A DNA stretch of 64,000 bases. Source: Mesostigma viride. Taxonomy: Eukaryota; Streptophyta; Mesostigmatophyceae; Mesostigmatales; Mesostigmataceae. The notes beneath the pieces are model-generated. The model ran no database searches. It had not been told where the DNA came from and saw only the letters and a program-made list of their open reading frames with translations. How positions within the stretch are numbered: the first letter of the stretch is position 1; every line of letters begins with the position of its first letter. A program made the position numbers and the translations under genes. Below are positions 44,849-55,641 of this stretch, one piece after another. The stretch spans positions 748,801 through 812,800 of the forward strand of contig RPFO01000111.1 of the NCBI GenBank assembly GCA_009746045.1, written 5' to 3'.

Positions 44849-46247
44849 CCCCCGCCTTCAGCTCGCAGCTCTCTTTACCCTCACTAAGCGCTCGGCCGAG
44901 GACCTTCTGCACCCCGCCCCCATTACCGAATCTACCTTCGTCCACCACCTCCACGCCGCCCTCTCACAGCACGTGACGCCCATTGCTGCAGATGTGGCGG
45001 CAATTGGCGGCACGCTGGCTGCTGAGCTCCCCACCATCCCCACCTCCACCGCCGCCCTCCTCGCCTCCAACCCCCCCCCCCTCCGCCTCCACCGACTCCA
45101 TCACCGCCCAGCGCTCCGCGACATCGACCAGCGTCTTAAGGACAACGCCATTGCTATCGAGGTTCTGCAGAACACGGCCGCCGGCCTCACCGCCCAGGCG
45201 GTGAAGGACATTGCCGCCAAGCCAGCCCCGGCTGGCCTGGCCGGCGATGCTCCTCCCATCACCACCTGGGCGGACATGCTTAAGCAACACACCACCTCCA
45301 CCACCTCCGCCGTCGCAGCCCAGCTTCAACGGCAGACGCTTGACCTCCACGAGGAGGCCGAGCTCGCCAAGCGCAGCCTCAACGTCATTGTCAAGAATCT
45401 CAAGATGGAGGAAGGTGAGAATTCCGAGAAGCTTGCGCGTGCTTTTGAGAGAGAAATCCTTGATCGCATGGGCCTTACTGGTGAGATCGAGCTGGCCGCC
45501 CACTGCCTTCCCCGCGCGCGGGGTAAGGCAGGGCCGCCCCCGCTCCTTCTCACCTTTAAGAACCCGGCGGACAAGAATTCTTTTCTCAGACGCCGCAAGC
45601 GGCTCGAGAAGACTCTCTTCACCCTTGATGACGACTTGACCCTGGCGCAGCAACAACGGCGACGGGAGCTATGGCCGACCTACCTCCAGCTCCGGCAGAC
45701 CAAGGCGGGCCAGCCGGTGACCTGGAAGGGGGCAGCCATCTACGTCGGCCACAAGCCCTGGCAGGCGACCCCCGCGGCCCCAGCGACTCCAGACGCCCCA
45801 GCTTAGGGGAATACAGCAGTAGTAGTGTAGAATAGATAGACCGTGGCCATGTACATGTACGCCTCCTAGAGGCACTATCCCAGCTAAGCCACGCGCTTTA
45901 TTTAATCATGTACATGTGTGCCTATGATGAGCCACACTCCAGATGATGCCTAGCTTTATTTAGTTATGTTGTGCCCATGCAGGGAGTAACTCTCTGCTGA
46001 GACGCCATGCCATAGCTCTTGTATAGCCATGATGATCTTCCCCCACATGCCACGCTCCCCCTTAACTGGGCATAGCGCGATACATCATGAGGGTGCAGGT
46101 GCCTTGGTGCACCTAGAGCAAGTGTTGTTTACATCCCCACCCTTGCAGGAAGTAGCTTAGGATGTATGATAAGCCATATGCCCCCTCTCAAGGGCTATGT
46201 GCTACATATACTCCCAACGGAGTCATGTTACAATTCAATTCAATTCA
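44849..46247 (+). mobile_element. 5'-truncated LINE inserted in the opposite-strand LINE
   Basis: It carries a 5'-truncated ORF1, a ~440-bp 3' UTR (45807-46229) and a (CAATT)n-like tail ending at 46247. It is flanked by the 11-bp direct repeat ATCATCTGGAG at 44838-44848 and 46248-46258, the target-site duplication. The duplicated sequence is native to the host LINE's 3' UTR, proving insertion order. No ORF2/RT sequence is present, as in other copies here. Confidence 0.82.
44850..45806 (+). CDS. LINE ORF1-like RNA-binding protein, 5'-truncated
   Basis: Open from the insertion edge (no ATG; truncated at the element's 5' end) to TAG at 45804-45806, ~318 codons. The N-terminal part is Ala/Pro/Thr-rich with a helical stretch (DIDQRLKDNAIAIEVLQ). 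The middle and C-terminal parts follow the L1 ORF1 (Transposase_22) plan: a helix (LHEEAELAKRSLNVIVKNL), GENSEKLARAFEREIL (RRM-like), a basic segment (RARGKAG), LLTFKNPADKNSFLRRRKRL, and the C-terminal block DDDLTLAQQQRRRELWP. L1 ORF1 proteins trimerise and coat the retrotransposon RNA. This is the best-preserved of five copies in the window and allows the others to be read. Confidence 0.75.
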   Translation, partial: PRLQLAALFTLTKRSAEDLLHPAPITESTFVHHLHAALSQHVTPIAADVAAIGGTLAAELPTIPTSTAALLASNPPPLRLHRLHHRPALRDIDQRLKDNAIAIEVLQNTAAGLTAQAVKDIAAKPAPAGLAGDAPPITTWADMLKQHTTSTTSAVAAQLQRQTLDLHEEAELAKRSLNVIVKNLKMEEGENSEKLARAFEREILDRMGLTGEIELAAHCLPRARGKAGPPPLLLTFKNPADKNSFLRRRKRLEKTLFTLDDDLTLAQQQRRRELWPTYLQLRQTKAGQPVTWKGAAIYVGHKPWQATPAAPATPDAPA

Positions 46248-47878
46248 ATCATCTGGAGGGTGGCCCATCATAGGCACACATGTACATGACTAAAAGTGCT
46301 AGGCCTCAGCTGGTATAGTGCCTGTAGTAGGCGGGCATGTACAAGGTCACTGTCTAACTATTTTACACTACTGCTGCTGTATTCCCCTAGGCTGGGGCTT
46401 CTGGAGTCGCCGGGGCCGCGGCCGGTGGTCGAGGGGGTCGAGTGCCAGGGCTTGTGGCCGACGTAGATGGCCGCCCCCTTCCAGTACACCGGCTGGCCCG
46501 CCTTGGTCTGCCGGAGCTGGAGGTAGGTCGGCCATAGCTCCCGTCGCTGTTGTTGCTGCGCCAGGGTCAAGTCGTCGTCAATTAAGGGTGAAGTGAGTCT
46601 TCTCGAGCCGCTTGCGGCGTCTGAGGAAGGAAATCTTGTCCGCCGGGTTCTTAAAGGTGAGAAGGAGCGCCGGGGGCGGCCCTGCCTTACCCCGCGCGCG
46701 GGGAAGGCGGTGGGCGACCAGCTCTATCTCACCAGTAAGACCCATGCGACTAAGAATTTCTCTCTCAAACGCACGTGCAAGCTTCTCGGAATTCTCACCT
46801 TCCTCTATGTCGAAGTTCTTGACAATGACGTTGAGGCTGCGCTTGGCGAGCTCAGCCTCCTCGCGGAGGTCGATCGAGCTGCTGCTGCTGGAGCTGTACG
46901 TGCTGCAACGGCGGAGTTGGTGGAGGTGGTATATGCTGCTTAAGCATGTCCGCCCAGGTCGTGATGGGAGGAGCATCGCCGGCCAGGCCAGCAGGGGCTG
47001 GCTTGGCGGCAATGTCATTCACCACCTGGGCGGTGAGGCCTGCGGTGTTCTGCTGCAGGACCTCGATAGCGATGGCATTGTCCGCTATACGGACGCTGGT
47101 CGATGTCGCGGATCGAGCTGGGCGGTGATGGCGTCGGAGGTGGGGGTGGTGGCGGTGGAGGAGGCGAGGAGGCGAGAAGGGTGGAGGTGGCGGTGGATCG
47201 AGATGGTGGAGAGGAGGGGAAGCTCGGCAGCCAGCGTGCTGCCCATGGCCGCCACATCTGTGGCGATGGGGGCCACGTGCTGCTCGACGGGAAATGACCA
47301 TCCTCTATGATTGCTGGAGAGTGCCTGGAATCTCCCCTGCCTCTCGGGATTCAACGAGTTCTTTCTGTATTTAATTAATGGACAGGAGGATTGAGTTCGT
47401 TCTGTATTTAATTAATGACAGGCGGTAAAAGATCTGTATATTCAGTGGAGCAGAGGCCACCACTTTATTCTGTTACATCCGCACAACTGGCGCATCTCAC
47501 TCGCCCAGGTCTGGAGTCGCAGCTAGATAGAAGTTGAACCGCGTCATATCCGGACTATCCAAGACCGTGTCCTGCTCTCTGACGAGCCTCTGCCTGCTGA
47601 GTGGCAGAAGGCCATCCGCGTCATGCTGTACAAGAAGGGCTCTGCTGCTGACCCCGGTAACTATCGGGGTGTCTGCCTCCAGAGCGTCGCGCTGAAAGTC
47701 TTCATGCGCATGAAGCTGCACAGGCTCCGCGCCGTGCTGGATCCACACCTGGGTGAGTCTCAGATGGGTTTCCGTCGTGGTCGTAACACTGTCATGGCTG
47801 TGTTTGTCGCGCGCCGGTTGATGGAGGAGGTGCGTCGCCTTTGCCCTGACAGTTTGCCGCTCGTCTTCATTTTTGTTG

Positions 47879-49777
47879 TAATGGGACCCCCATGGATGTT
47901 GCATTAAGAATTTAGCCATACTATGCCTATGCAGAGAGATGCTCGCTGTCGAGAAGCCCAGTGTTCCATTATACGGCGTATTATACGGTATACTGATACG
48001 GTATAATACGCGTCATACAAGGTCGAGCGGATAATTTTTATCCGTTTTATACGATTTGCGTACTTTTACGTATAGTACGGCGAATAACACGTATAATAAG
48101 CGCGCGTATAATGGGGTTTTCGCGCTCATCCGAGGTCCGGCAGCCAAATTTTTCGTGCGGGAACCAAGGCGGGAAGGAAGGGAACTTCGGAACACTACGG
48201 AAACCATCCACTCAGTTGACATTTGGCGACCGTGAGACACAAGGATCTTACAAGCAAGCTACACTGTATAGCATGGCAACTTGGCAAGTTGGCAACCCTC
48301 CATGCTGTTTAGGTCTCTGCCCTTGCCTCTCGGGCAGCCATGCACCGAAATGACCGAATATTGAAATCATACAGAAAACTGACTGGTACGAGAGCATGGC
48401 CGCTTTACATTTTCAACTGAAATTTTGTAGGCATGATCCTTAGTTAGGTCTTGAAAAGCTTATATCCTTGGCCAGGCAACGTTTGGATGTGCGCAGATGT
48501 GTCTCGACCTTCTGCTCGATGCAGCAACCTCGTTTCAGCAACCAGGTGGCGACCGTGCATGTGCTAACTGTTGATAGGCAGGAAATGCCCCTACATTTGA
48601 ACGCGCGGATAGATGTTTCACGTTATTCCTTACATGATTTACAAGCGACGACGGCCAGGAAAGGCTCGCAGCTACGTCCATATCAGTCAGGTGGGCATGC
48701 TGGCTCCGTCAAGAAAGGTAATATGCGGTTTTGATCTGGTACGTGCTATATCCTGCTCACGTGTTCATAGTACTGTATCAAGTTGTTGGGTGGATTGTAA
48801 AATAATCGTAGACCTGTAATGGATGTTTTCTGCTTGTCTTTTGGTTGCTTTACTGCATGCCTCTACAGTCTACGCATTATTGTTGGCTTGTGATGGTTGG
48901 GGTAGGAATACCACTACGACATGCAGATGTTGGACCAGATTTGTCTGCTATATATTAGCTTATGCTTCATCGAAAGCAGTGATGTAGTGCTTGGCATTGT
49001 TTATAAATAAGCTTGATAACGCGATCTTTTTTCTTGCTAACTGAAACATTTCGAAACAAGTGGTTTTCTGGCCGGATCTAGCCACTATTTCTTGTTTTGC
49101 TTGCCAAAGTCAGCCTTCTTCTTGTGTGCTCCTCATGCATACAAGAAACATGGAGATGCCCAGGACCTGCTTGCATGGAAGCATAGCCACGATCTTACTT
49201 CTTTTGCTTTTTTCATCTTTCTATTTCATTTGGCGTTTGGGTATAATGCATAGGTAATCTAGCTCCTCGTGAACCCCGGTTTACACGTCCAGTGTTCCCA
49301 AGCACTGCTGAGCAGTGGCAACCCATGTATCATGTGTAATTTAGTGTCAGAAACATGTGGACTGCTTGAAATGATATCAAAATGCATGAAACAACCCCAA
49401 AAACGATGAAATCCAGTATTCGCGTATAATTTCGTACATTACAATACCGTATTATACCGTAGTATACATTATACGGACCCCGCGCATATAACCGCGTATA
49501 ATGCGTATAATGGAACTCTGGAGAAGCCATGCCCTAGCTCTTGTATAATTAATAGCCATGCATGATGATCTTCCCCACCTATGACGGGCTCCCCTTAGAT
49601 GGGAGTTGCCCGAGACTCTCGGTGGTGCAGGTGCCCTAGTGCACCTAGAGCAAGTGTTGTTTACATTCCCACCCTTGCAGGAAGTAGCCTAGAATGTATT
49701 ATAGGCCATTTCCCCCTTCTCACGGATATGTGCTACAGATAATCCCAACGGAGTTATGTTACTAATAAATTAATTCA
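47879..49777 (+). mobile_element. LINE 3'-UTR fragment inserted in the RT gene (13-bp TSD), itself interrupted
   Basis: Flanked by TTCATTTTTGTTG at 47866-47878 and 49778-49790, i.e. the RT codons before motif A. Without its internal transposon the insert is ~330 bp: 47879-47958 and 49529-49777. It contains only the shared LINE 3' UTR (AGCCATGCCCTAGCTCTTG, GTGCACCTAGAGCAAGTG, CCCAACGGAGTTATGTTA) and an A/T-rich tail. It is a severely 5'-truncated copy. Confidence 0.82.
47959..49520. mobile_element. hAT-like non-autonomous DNA transposon
   Basis: A 1,562-bp insert with an exact 8-bp duplication GAGAAGCC at 47951-47958 and 49521-49528. The terminal inverted repeats are CAGTGTTCCATTATACG (left) and CAGAGTTCCATTATACG (right, reverse complement), extending further as GTATTATACGG/ATTATACGCGG. 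An 8-bp duplication and CAG(T/A)G termini are hallmarks of the hAT superfamily. Subterminal CGTATAAT-type motifs recur at both ends, as expected for transposase-binding sites. ORFs inside are <90 codons and lack the hAT catalytic or dimerisation motifs, so the copy is non-autonomous. Confidence 0.8.
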
Positions 49778-51034
49778 TTCATTTTTGTTGACTATATCAA
49801 GGCCTTTGACACGGTCCTCTGGGAGGCTCTTTGGGCCATCCTAGCTAGCTCTTGATCGGGTGCCACCAGCGTTTATTGCTGCCATTCGTCGACTGTATGA
49901 GGGCTCACAGGCAGTAGTGCGGACTGCATGCGGAAGGCACCACCCCACCGTTCCCCCTTCACCACGGGGTGTGGCAAGGTTGTGTCTTGTCCCCATACCT
50001 GTTCATCATTGTCGTGGATCACGTCATGCGCCGCGGGCACGTGCGCGCTTTACTGCTCTGAAGGGGTTCGAGCCAGGCTTGGACATCCTTAACGAGAAAG
50101 AGCACGGCGGGGTTAAATCTGGCTACCGCCTGGCCGACCTGATGTATGCGGACGACACCACCCTCATCGAGCGCCCCGAGCACATTCAGACCTGGCTGGA
50201 CTGTCTGGGCTTGGCATGGACTATGGAGGCGAGGGCGGTGGGGTCGGAGATTAGTGTCAAAACTGAGCGCCCGATGGTGATTGGGGCCTCCAGTTGCCCA
50301 CCGCTGCCGCGCCTGCTTGACGGGACGGAGGTCCCGTTCCGCGATCGCTTCAAACTGTTGGGGAGCATGCTCCCTGACACCACCGACGATGTGGATATCC
50401 GCAGCATCGGCCTGGCCTGGGCCAGGCTCCGTTCGCTCAACACCTACTGGTGCTTGAAGGGCCTATAGGCGAGCACCGCAAGCGCATGCTCTTCAAGGTC
50501 CTCGTCCTCACGGTGCTCACGTATGGCGCCGAGGCGTGGACACTCACGGAAACACTGGCAGCTAAGCTAGACGGCACGGTTTGCAGGATGCTCCGACAGG
50601 TCCTGCATGAACGTAGGGTATTCCAAGCGTAGGTCATTAGAGTCTTTGTATCAGGGTATGCCTCGTATTTCGGACGAGATTAGGCAGCATAGGATAGCAT
50701 TTGTAGGACATCTTGCTCGCACCAGCCAGGTCGACACCGCGCTTCGTCTGGCCGGCCCCCAGCATGCAGCTTGGCCAACCAGGGCGGCATATTTTGACCT
50801 GGCCTGGCCCCAAGGACATTCCTAAAAGGGTAGGGAAACATGCCACGAACTACACCCAGGTGTTGCTGCATGGCCGACCTAGTGGTCCCAGCCCAGTTTG
50901 AACACCGCATCCACTCTCTCTCCCTTCTTTGGACTGCCATGCAGAACAAGACGCGGTGGCAGAAGATTGTCAAGGCTCACACGGCAGCCCCTGTGGGCAA
51001 GCCACCTCCCCCCAAGAGGAGGAGGCGTTTTTGA

Positions 51035-51210
51035 TGTCAGAGTAGTGTACTTAGGATTTAATTTCTAGACTAGATAGCTTAGAGTTAGGTTAGCTCGATC
51101 GGATTACGCGGCTTCCTCCACTCCATGCACCCATCCACCAAGGAATATGCCTGCTATATATATACATGATCTCCCAACGGAGGCATGTTATAATTTAATT
51201 TAATTTTTAA
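51035..51210 (+). other. 3' UTR and tail of the RT-bearing LINE
   Basis: It ends CTCCCAACGGAGGCATGTTA followed by a TAATTTAATTTAATT tail, matching the terminus CCCAACGGAG-ATGTTA shared by the ORF1-type copies. This links the ORF1 and ORF2 copies to one family or group. Confidence 0.65.
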
Positions 51211-51438
51211 TCCGAGACGGAAAAAGATGATGGACGAGGCCAAGTGGGCCCATGTCATAGAGGACAACGTGAACCCCCACCCGTGGGGAAGCGCTCGCAT
51301 GTGCAAACATACGGGAAGCACGCCAGACAGGTCCCCTAGGGTAGAGAGCTTAGACTAGTTGTTGTAGATAGCTTGTTGTACATAGATTAGACCGGTAGGA
51401 CTGTTTGCACCCATCCATCCATCCATCTCTCCATCCAT
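51211..51438 (+). pseudogene. Short LINE ORF2 C-terminal scrap and (CCAT)n
   Basis: 51228-51357 is open (KMMDEAKWAHVIEDNV..) and lies where a second LINE's ORF2 end would be. It is followed by a TAG and a (ATCC)n run at 51413-51437. Assignment rests on position and weak resemblance only. Confidence 0.35.
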
Positions 51439-52094
51439 CAGCTCACCTTCCTCTCCCCTGAGGATAAGCAGCGGTTCCTCTCTCGTCGCAAGCGGTTGCA
51501 CGACCTCACCTGGACGCTGGATGACGACCTAACCCCCGCTCAGCAACAGCAGCGACGCGACCTGTGGCCGGAATACCTCCGCCATAAGCAGGACCCCCAG
51601 AAGCCCAAGGTGTACTGGAGGGGCGGGGACCTGATGATCAACCACAAGATGTGGACGCCCCCAGCGGGCTAGAACAGCAATAGCCCTAGCTTGTAACCAT
51701 TGGAGTCACTGTCGCTAAGGCAGCCATGCCTAGAATGTTTGCCTAGCTGTGCCAACAAACCTAGTCACGTGCCGCCAACGCACGGTACACAACCAGCCAT
51801 AGCCTTAGCCTAGTTCTAGTACAGCCATGCTACGCCCTGGCTATGTTCAGATTACTTGCCCACGCTCCTTGCTATGACATGCTCACATGGGTCTTATTGC
51901 ACCCACAGTTTGCCGGATCGTTAGCCTGTCCTTTTAGCTAGCCGCGCCCGATTGCAGCTGTGGCATGCCTTTGGCATGAAGGAGACTGGGGGTCTCTGCC
52001 CTTTCTCCTGTAGTGCACACACAGGGATTAAAAGCACTTCGGTGCTCCGTGACTCCCCAACGGGAGCACGAGTTTAATTAATTAATTAATTAAT
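51439..52094 (+). pseudogene. Divergent LINE ORF1 C-terminus with 3' UTR and TTAA tail
   Basis: 51439-51672 reads FLSPEDKQRFLSRRKRL, TLDDDLTPAQQQQRRDLWP, EYLRHKQ, VYWRGGDLMINHK and stop TAG. It aligns with the ORF1 C-terminus at 45580-45790 but with clear divergence, so it is a second LINE subfamily. The 3' UTR to ~52071 ends ACTCCCCAACGGGAGCACGA followed by (TTAA)n at 52074-52094. Confidence 0.7.
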
Positions 52095-52273
52095 CCATCC
52101 ATCCATCCATCGGGGTTAATGCTCCGTGACTCCCCGACGGGAGCACGAGTCTAGCACGAGTCTAGTCTTAAGGGGACGTGCGCCCGCCGAATTTTTGGCG
52201 CCAAAATTTCGCGGTACCGTCCGACGAGTGAAAAGTGAGGGTGGCATCGATGCACGAGTGCAATGCATGAGCG

Positions 52274-52624
52274 ATGGCGAACACCCGAGCTGACGCCAGG
52301 CTAGAAAATGATTGTCTCGCGCGACTTAGGGCATGGCAAACGGACTCTGAATTTTCCGGCGTCAACCTAGATGATTTGTTGAACCGGGACAAATTAATTG
52401 CGCTGCCTCCATGCGGCAAGAATCACGTACCTCCAAAGCCGGGTGATTCGGCACCTGCTAAACTCCGTCATGCTGCCTATCGCAATTTTGCGGATCGTTT
52501 TGGCTGGCTTCAGGACGGGAAATTCGCAAAACGCCTGCCTGGTGAATTTGAGACAGTTGTGAAAGACCGGTTTCCTGACCCCAAGGGGATTTACACCGGT
52601 TTTATCGAGACTTCGGACAGATAG
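52274..52624 (+). CDS. Small ORF of the TTAA transposon, unknown function
   Basis: 116 codons starting ATGGCG near the left end of the element and ending TAG at 52622-52624, 39 bp before the AT-hook ORF. The protein is mixed charged and aromatic (LRAWQTDSEFSGVNLDDLL; HAAYRNFADRFGWLQDGKFA) and may form a small helical domain. Either a separate first ORF or a first exon. No family recognised. The frame is intact, unlike the downstream transposase. Confidence 0.45.
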   Translation: MANTRADARLENDCLARLRAWQTDSEFSGVNLDDLLNRDKLIALPPCGKNHVPPKPGDSAPAKLRHAAYRNFADRFGWLQDGKFAKRLPGEFETVVKDRFPDPKGIYTGFIETSDR

Positions 52625-52663
52625 ATTTTCGCCTGAGTTTCTGTAACGCAGGCTTCTGTCGTG

Positions 52664-55126
52664 ATGGGGGGTGTTTCTGGACAAAAAGCAGCGCAACGTA
52701 AGCGTCGGCAGGCAGAGGCAGTAGGCAAGGATGAGCCGCAAAAATCAACTGCGAAACGAGGGCGTGGAAGGCCGCTCGGCTGCAAGAATGGGCCGCGGGT
52801 CGGCAGGCCAAAGAAACAGCAGAAGAAAAAAGGGCAGGGTAATAAAAAGCGCAAGCAGAGCACGGTCGGCATTGAAACTGGCGCTGCACCAGCAGTTAAC
52901 GATGGCATCATGGCAGAGCCCACCTCGCCAGAGACACCTGACGAAGGTATGCCTGGCGATGCTCGCATCCGCTTTCCGGCATCTAGGTACTCGATCGTTC
53001 TCGCCTGTTTCGCTTGACGAGTGGGGGCATTTCAAGAAGTCGTCATCCACCACCTGTGATCCTATTTCTAGGGGCCAGCCTTTCACCTTTACACGCATGA
53101 TTGTGGACACGCAGTGCCTGGCCTCTGCCTTCACACAAATGCGCTGCCCATCATGTGCTGAGCTTAGCATTCAAGTGGCAGAAATTAAGCCTGATCCCCA
53201 GCACAAGGCAGCACCTGAGCTTATCATTTATTGCAGCAATGCCGCCTGCCTTTCTGAGAATGACGAGCCCTGGCAGATGCCGTGCCCAACACAAGAGGGG
53301 GGGGGGTTGCTCCACTGGGCTCTGAGCGTGCTGGGGTCAGTGCCCTCCTAGCTCTTGCCACTACTATCTTTTCTATCACACGCCCCGAGCTGCTGCGCCT
53401 GTTTACCATGCTAGGGCTGCCCTTCCCCACGCGCAGTCGTGCGTGGGAGGCCAACGTGGCAACTGCCAAGGAGGCCATTGATGAACACCTCCACCACATC
53501 ATCATGCGCAACCGTGAGGAAGTGAGGAAGTGGGAGCAAAAGGAGGGCAGGTTTCCTGTGGATGAGGAGGGCAGGCAGGGCACGCGCGTAAGCATTGATG
53601 GCTCGTGGCCAAACAAGGGATTCCATTCGCTGTTGCATGGGGCAGCAGCTGGCCGTGCACGATGTGCTCAAGCTCGTCATAGCTCACCATGTCAGTGCTA
53701 AGTGGTGTGCCTCGTGCAGCGCGGTAGAGGGCAAGGTGGATGAGGTTGGCAACCCCTTGGCTCCCACTCCCCATGTGTGCAACAAGAATCATGAGGGCAG
53801 CAGCAAGTCAATGGAGGCGACGGGGGTGGTGGCCATGCTGCGTGATGTGCAGTCCTTGCACGCGGGTGTGTCCACGGGGCAGGTGGTGCATGAGGAGGAG
53901 GGGGTGGAGCGGGCTAGCAAGCCAGAGGCCCAGCTGTTGTACGTTGAGAAGGTGGTCTCGGATGGGGACGTACACGAGCTGGTTGTGTCAGGCACGTGAG
54001 GATCCGGTGTTGAAGGGGGAGGGCCACGTCCCGGGCAAGGACCATGACCTCAACCACCTAGCTAGCAACATGCACGCTGCACTAGCCAACACCAAGAAGA
54101 AGTGGCTGTCCAAGCACAAGGGGGTGCTGGGTGAGAAGGGCCACATCCACTGCATGATGCGGGGCTTCAGGGCATGCGTGCGTGCAAACTGGCACAAGGG
54201 GGCAAAGTGGCTGGGGGGGGCACTGACCAACGCACGCGAGCACTACCACGGCAATCACGCGAGGTGCCATGCTTTTCCTAACCACAACCTGCAGCCAGAT
54301 GGTAGCATCAAGGAGGAGCAGTGGTGCTGCGTGCACAGGCTGCAGAAGAATGAGCCACCGTGGGGGGTGACAGCACCAACTGGCTGCCGCGTGCGTCTAC
54401 AAGGGGCAAGGACACAGTGGATGTGCAGGGGCTAGTGAAGGAGGTCTGGGATAGGTACACCACCCCCGACATCCTCGCAGGCCTCTGCCACAACTCAAGC
54501 TCCAACATCAATGAGTTTCACCACAGCATGCAGGTCATGAGCACACCTAATGGCAAGGGGGGGTTTCCTGCTGGCTTGTACCCCACGTGCTGTGCTGTGG
54601 GGATTTGTCGGGCGTCGGAGGGGGAGGACTGGTGGCCCGGGGCTGTAGCGCAGAAGCTAGGTGTGGATGCCTCACCCGCTGCCCTAGCCCAGCTCAGTGA
54701 GCTGCAGAAGAAGAGAAAGCGCCAGCAGGTGGTCAAGAAGACGCTAGAGTACAAGGCTGAGGCAGCCCGGGCGTGGCATGTGAAGCGTGGCCATCGCTGG
54801 GATGAGGGCAAGGTAGATGCCCAGAGGGGCCAGGTCACCTACAGCAAGGGGGTGCACTATGGGGGTGTGGGGGCTGCTACTGGGGGGCGGGGGCGGGCAG
54901 CAATGAGGATGATGATGACACTGCACACATCCCTTGCTTGCGCTGCTCTAAGACCGATGCATCTGATGATGACCCTTTCTTGCTGTGCAGCACACCCGGG
55001 TGCGATGGGGGGCTCCACCTGAGCTGCACGGTCCCTCTCCTGCCCAGCGTACCTGATGGGGACTGGTTCTGCCCAGTTTGCTGTGGGGAAGACTGTGATG
55101 ATGGCAGTGATAGTGACAGTGACTAG
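52664..55126 (+). pseudogene. Transposase: AT-hook, Mutator-like core, PHD finger; frame-broken
   Basis: The N-terminal part has AT-hooks (KRGRGRPLG; GRPKKQQKKK). A 40-nt intron (52947-52986, GTATGC..ATCTAG) joins DEG to TRSFSP in frame. Then comes the Mutator-like (PF20700-type) domain: MIVDTQCLASAF, a CPSC zinc pair, a C-x-C pair, SIDGSWPNKGFHS (first catalytic Asp), KWCASC, HVCNKNHEGSSKSME, VVSDGDVHE (second Asp) and KDHDLNHLASNM. Next is SSSNINEFHHSM. The C-terminus is a C4HC3 PHD finger (CLRCSK..CSTPGC..LHLSC..WFCPVCC), which in other proteins reads histone H3 tails. Frame breaks: ~53295 (run of ten G), ~53645, ~53995, ~54365 (six G), ~54885 (G-rich). Either pseudogenised or homopolymer miscalls. 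Confidence 0.75.
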
Positions 55127-55641
55127 TATAATGGACGCCCAGGTGGCATGCTGCCAAAGAGCATAACTTCCACACCGCTTGTCCAAATGCAGCCAGATTT
55201 TGCCAGCGTGTGTGTCGATGACTAATGGAATTTTAAATATCATGTTTGGCCCATTTCACATGTGTTTGGTATTTTATTATTTTTGGCATGTGTGAAAAAC
55301 AGCGTTTTTGTACTTGCAAGAGCATAAAAATTCTAAAGCATGTCAGATATGGGTTGTGAGTGGCTCTAATTTTTGGCCACCCACGACCTGCTTGGAAAAT
55401 ATCATGCCTGGCCTGAATTGATGTGTGCATTGGCTGGGGCATACTGTGCCCTAATTAGCGTCTTTTTCTATTTTTAGCGCGATACCGGCGCGTGGTTGGG
55501 GGTAGAACCTTCAATGAATGCATGGATAACTCACTAAACATGTTATTTAGGGCCCCTAATCATGGCTGGGCATAATTCAATTGAATTCATATTGAAACAA
55601 GTGTATTCCAGTTTTGGGGGGGTTTGGTGGCACACCTCCCC
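55127..55641. other. 3' non-coding part of the TTAA transposon
   Basis: AT-rich sequence whose last ~190 bases match the right end of the 1751-4023 element. No ORF supported. Confidence 0.6.

Larger units (their letters stand above)
44531..47354 (-). mobile_element. LINE (minus strand), ORF1 decayed, interrupted by another LINE
   Basis: The 3' tail and UTR lie at 44531-44848 (TTAATTAATTAGGAACATAA, complement of the shared LINE terminus). The element resumes at 46259 and continues through ORF1 on the minus strand to about 47354. ORF1 pieces in three frames match the better copy next door: QHVAPIATDVAA, ITTWADMLKQH, EEAELAKRSLNVIVKN, EEGENSEKLARAFEREIL, FKNPADKISFLRRRKRL, LAQQQQRRELWPTYLQL. 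Frameshifts near 46575, 46870 and 47090 make it non-coding. The gap 44849-46247 is a later LINE insertion. Confidence 0.72.
47485..51034 (+). pseudogene. LINE ORF2 reverse transcriptase, split by nested insertions
   Basis: The first part (47485-47878) reads WQKAIRVMLYKKG, DPGNYRGVCLQSVALKVF and GFRRGRNTVMAVF, the N-terminal RT blocks of non-LTR elements. After a ~1.9-kb insertion the frame resumes at 49779 with FVDYIKAFDTVLWEALW (motif A, catalytic Asp). It continues through a shifted segment over VWQGCVLSPYLF (motif B), LADLMYADDTTLIE (motif C, YADD) and the post-RT region (LTVLTYGAEAWTLTETLAAKL; then HRIAFVGHLART in another frame). The end is KRRRRF and TGA at 51032-51034. Stops or frameshifts at ~47535, ~49850, ~49975, ~50468 and ~50630 break it. 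No endonuclease domain is present: the 5' part is truncated. Confidence 0.78.
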
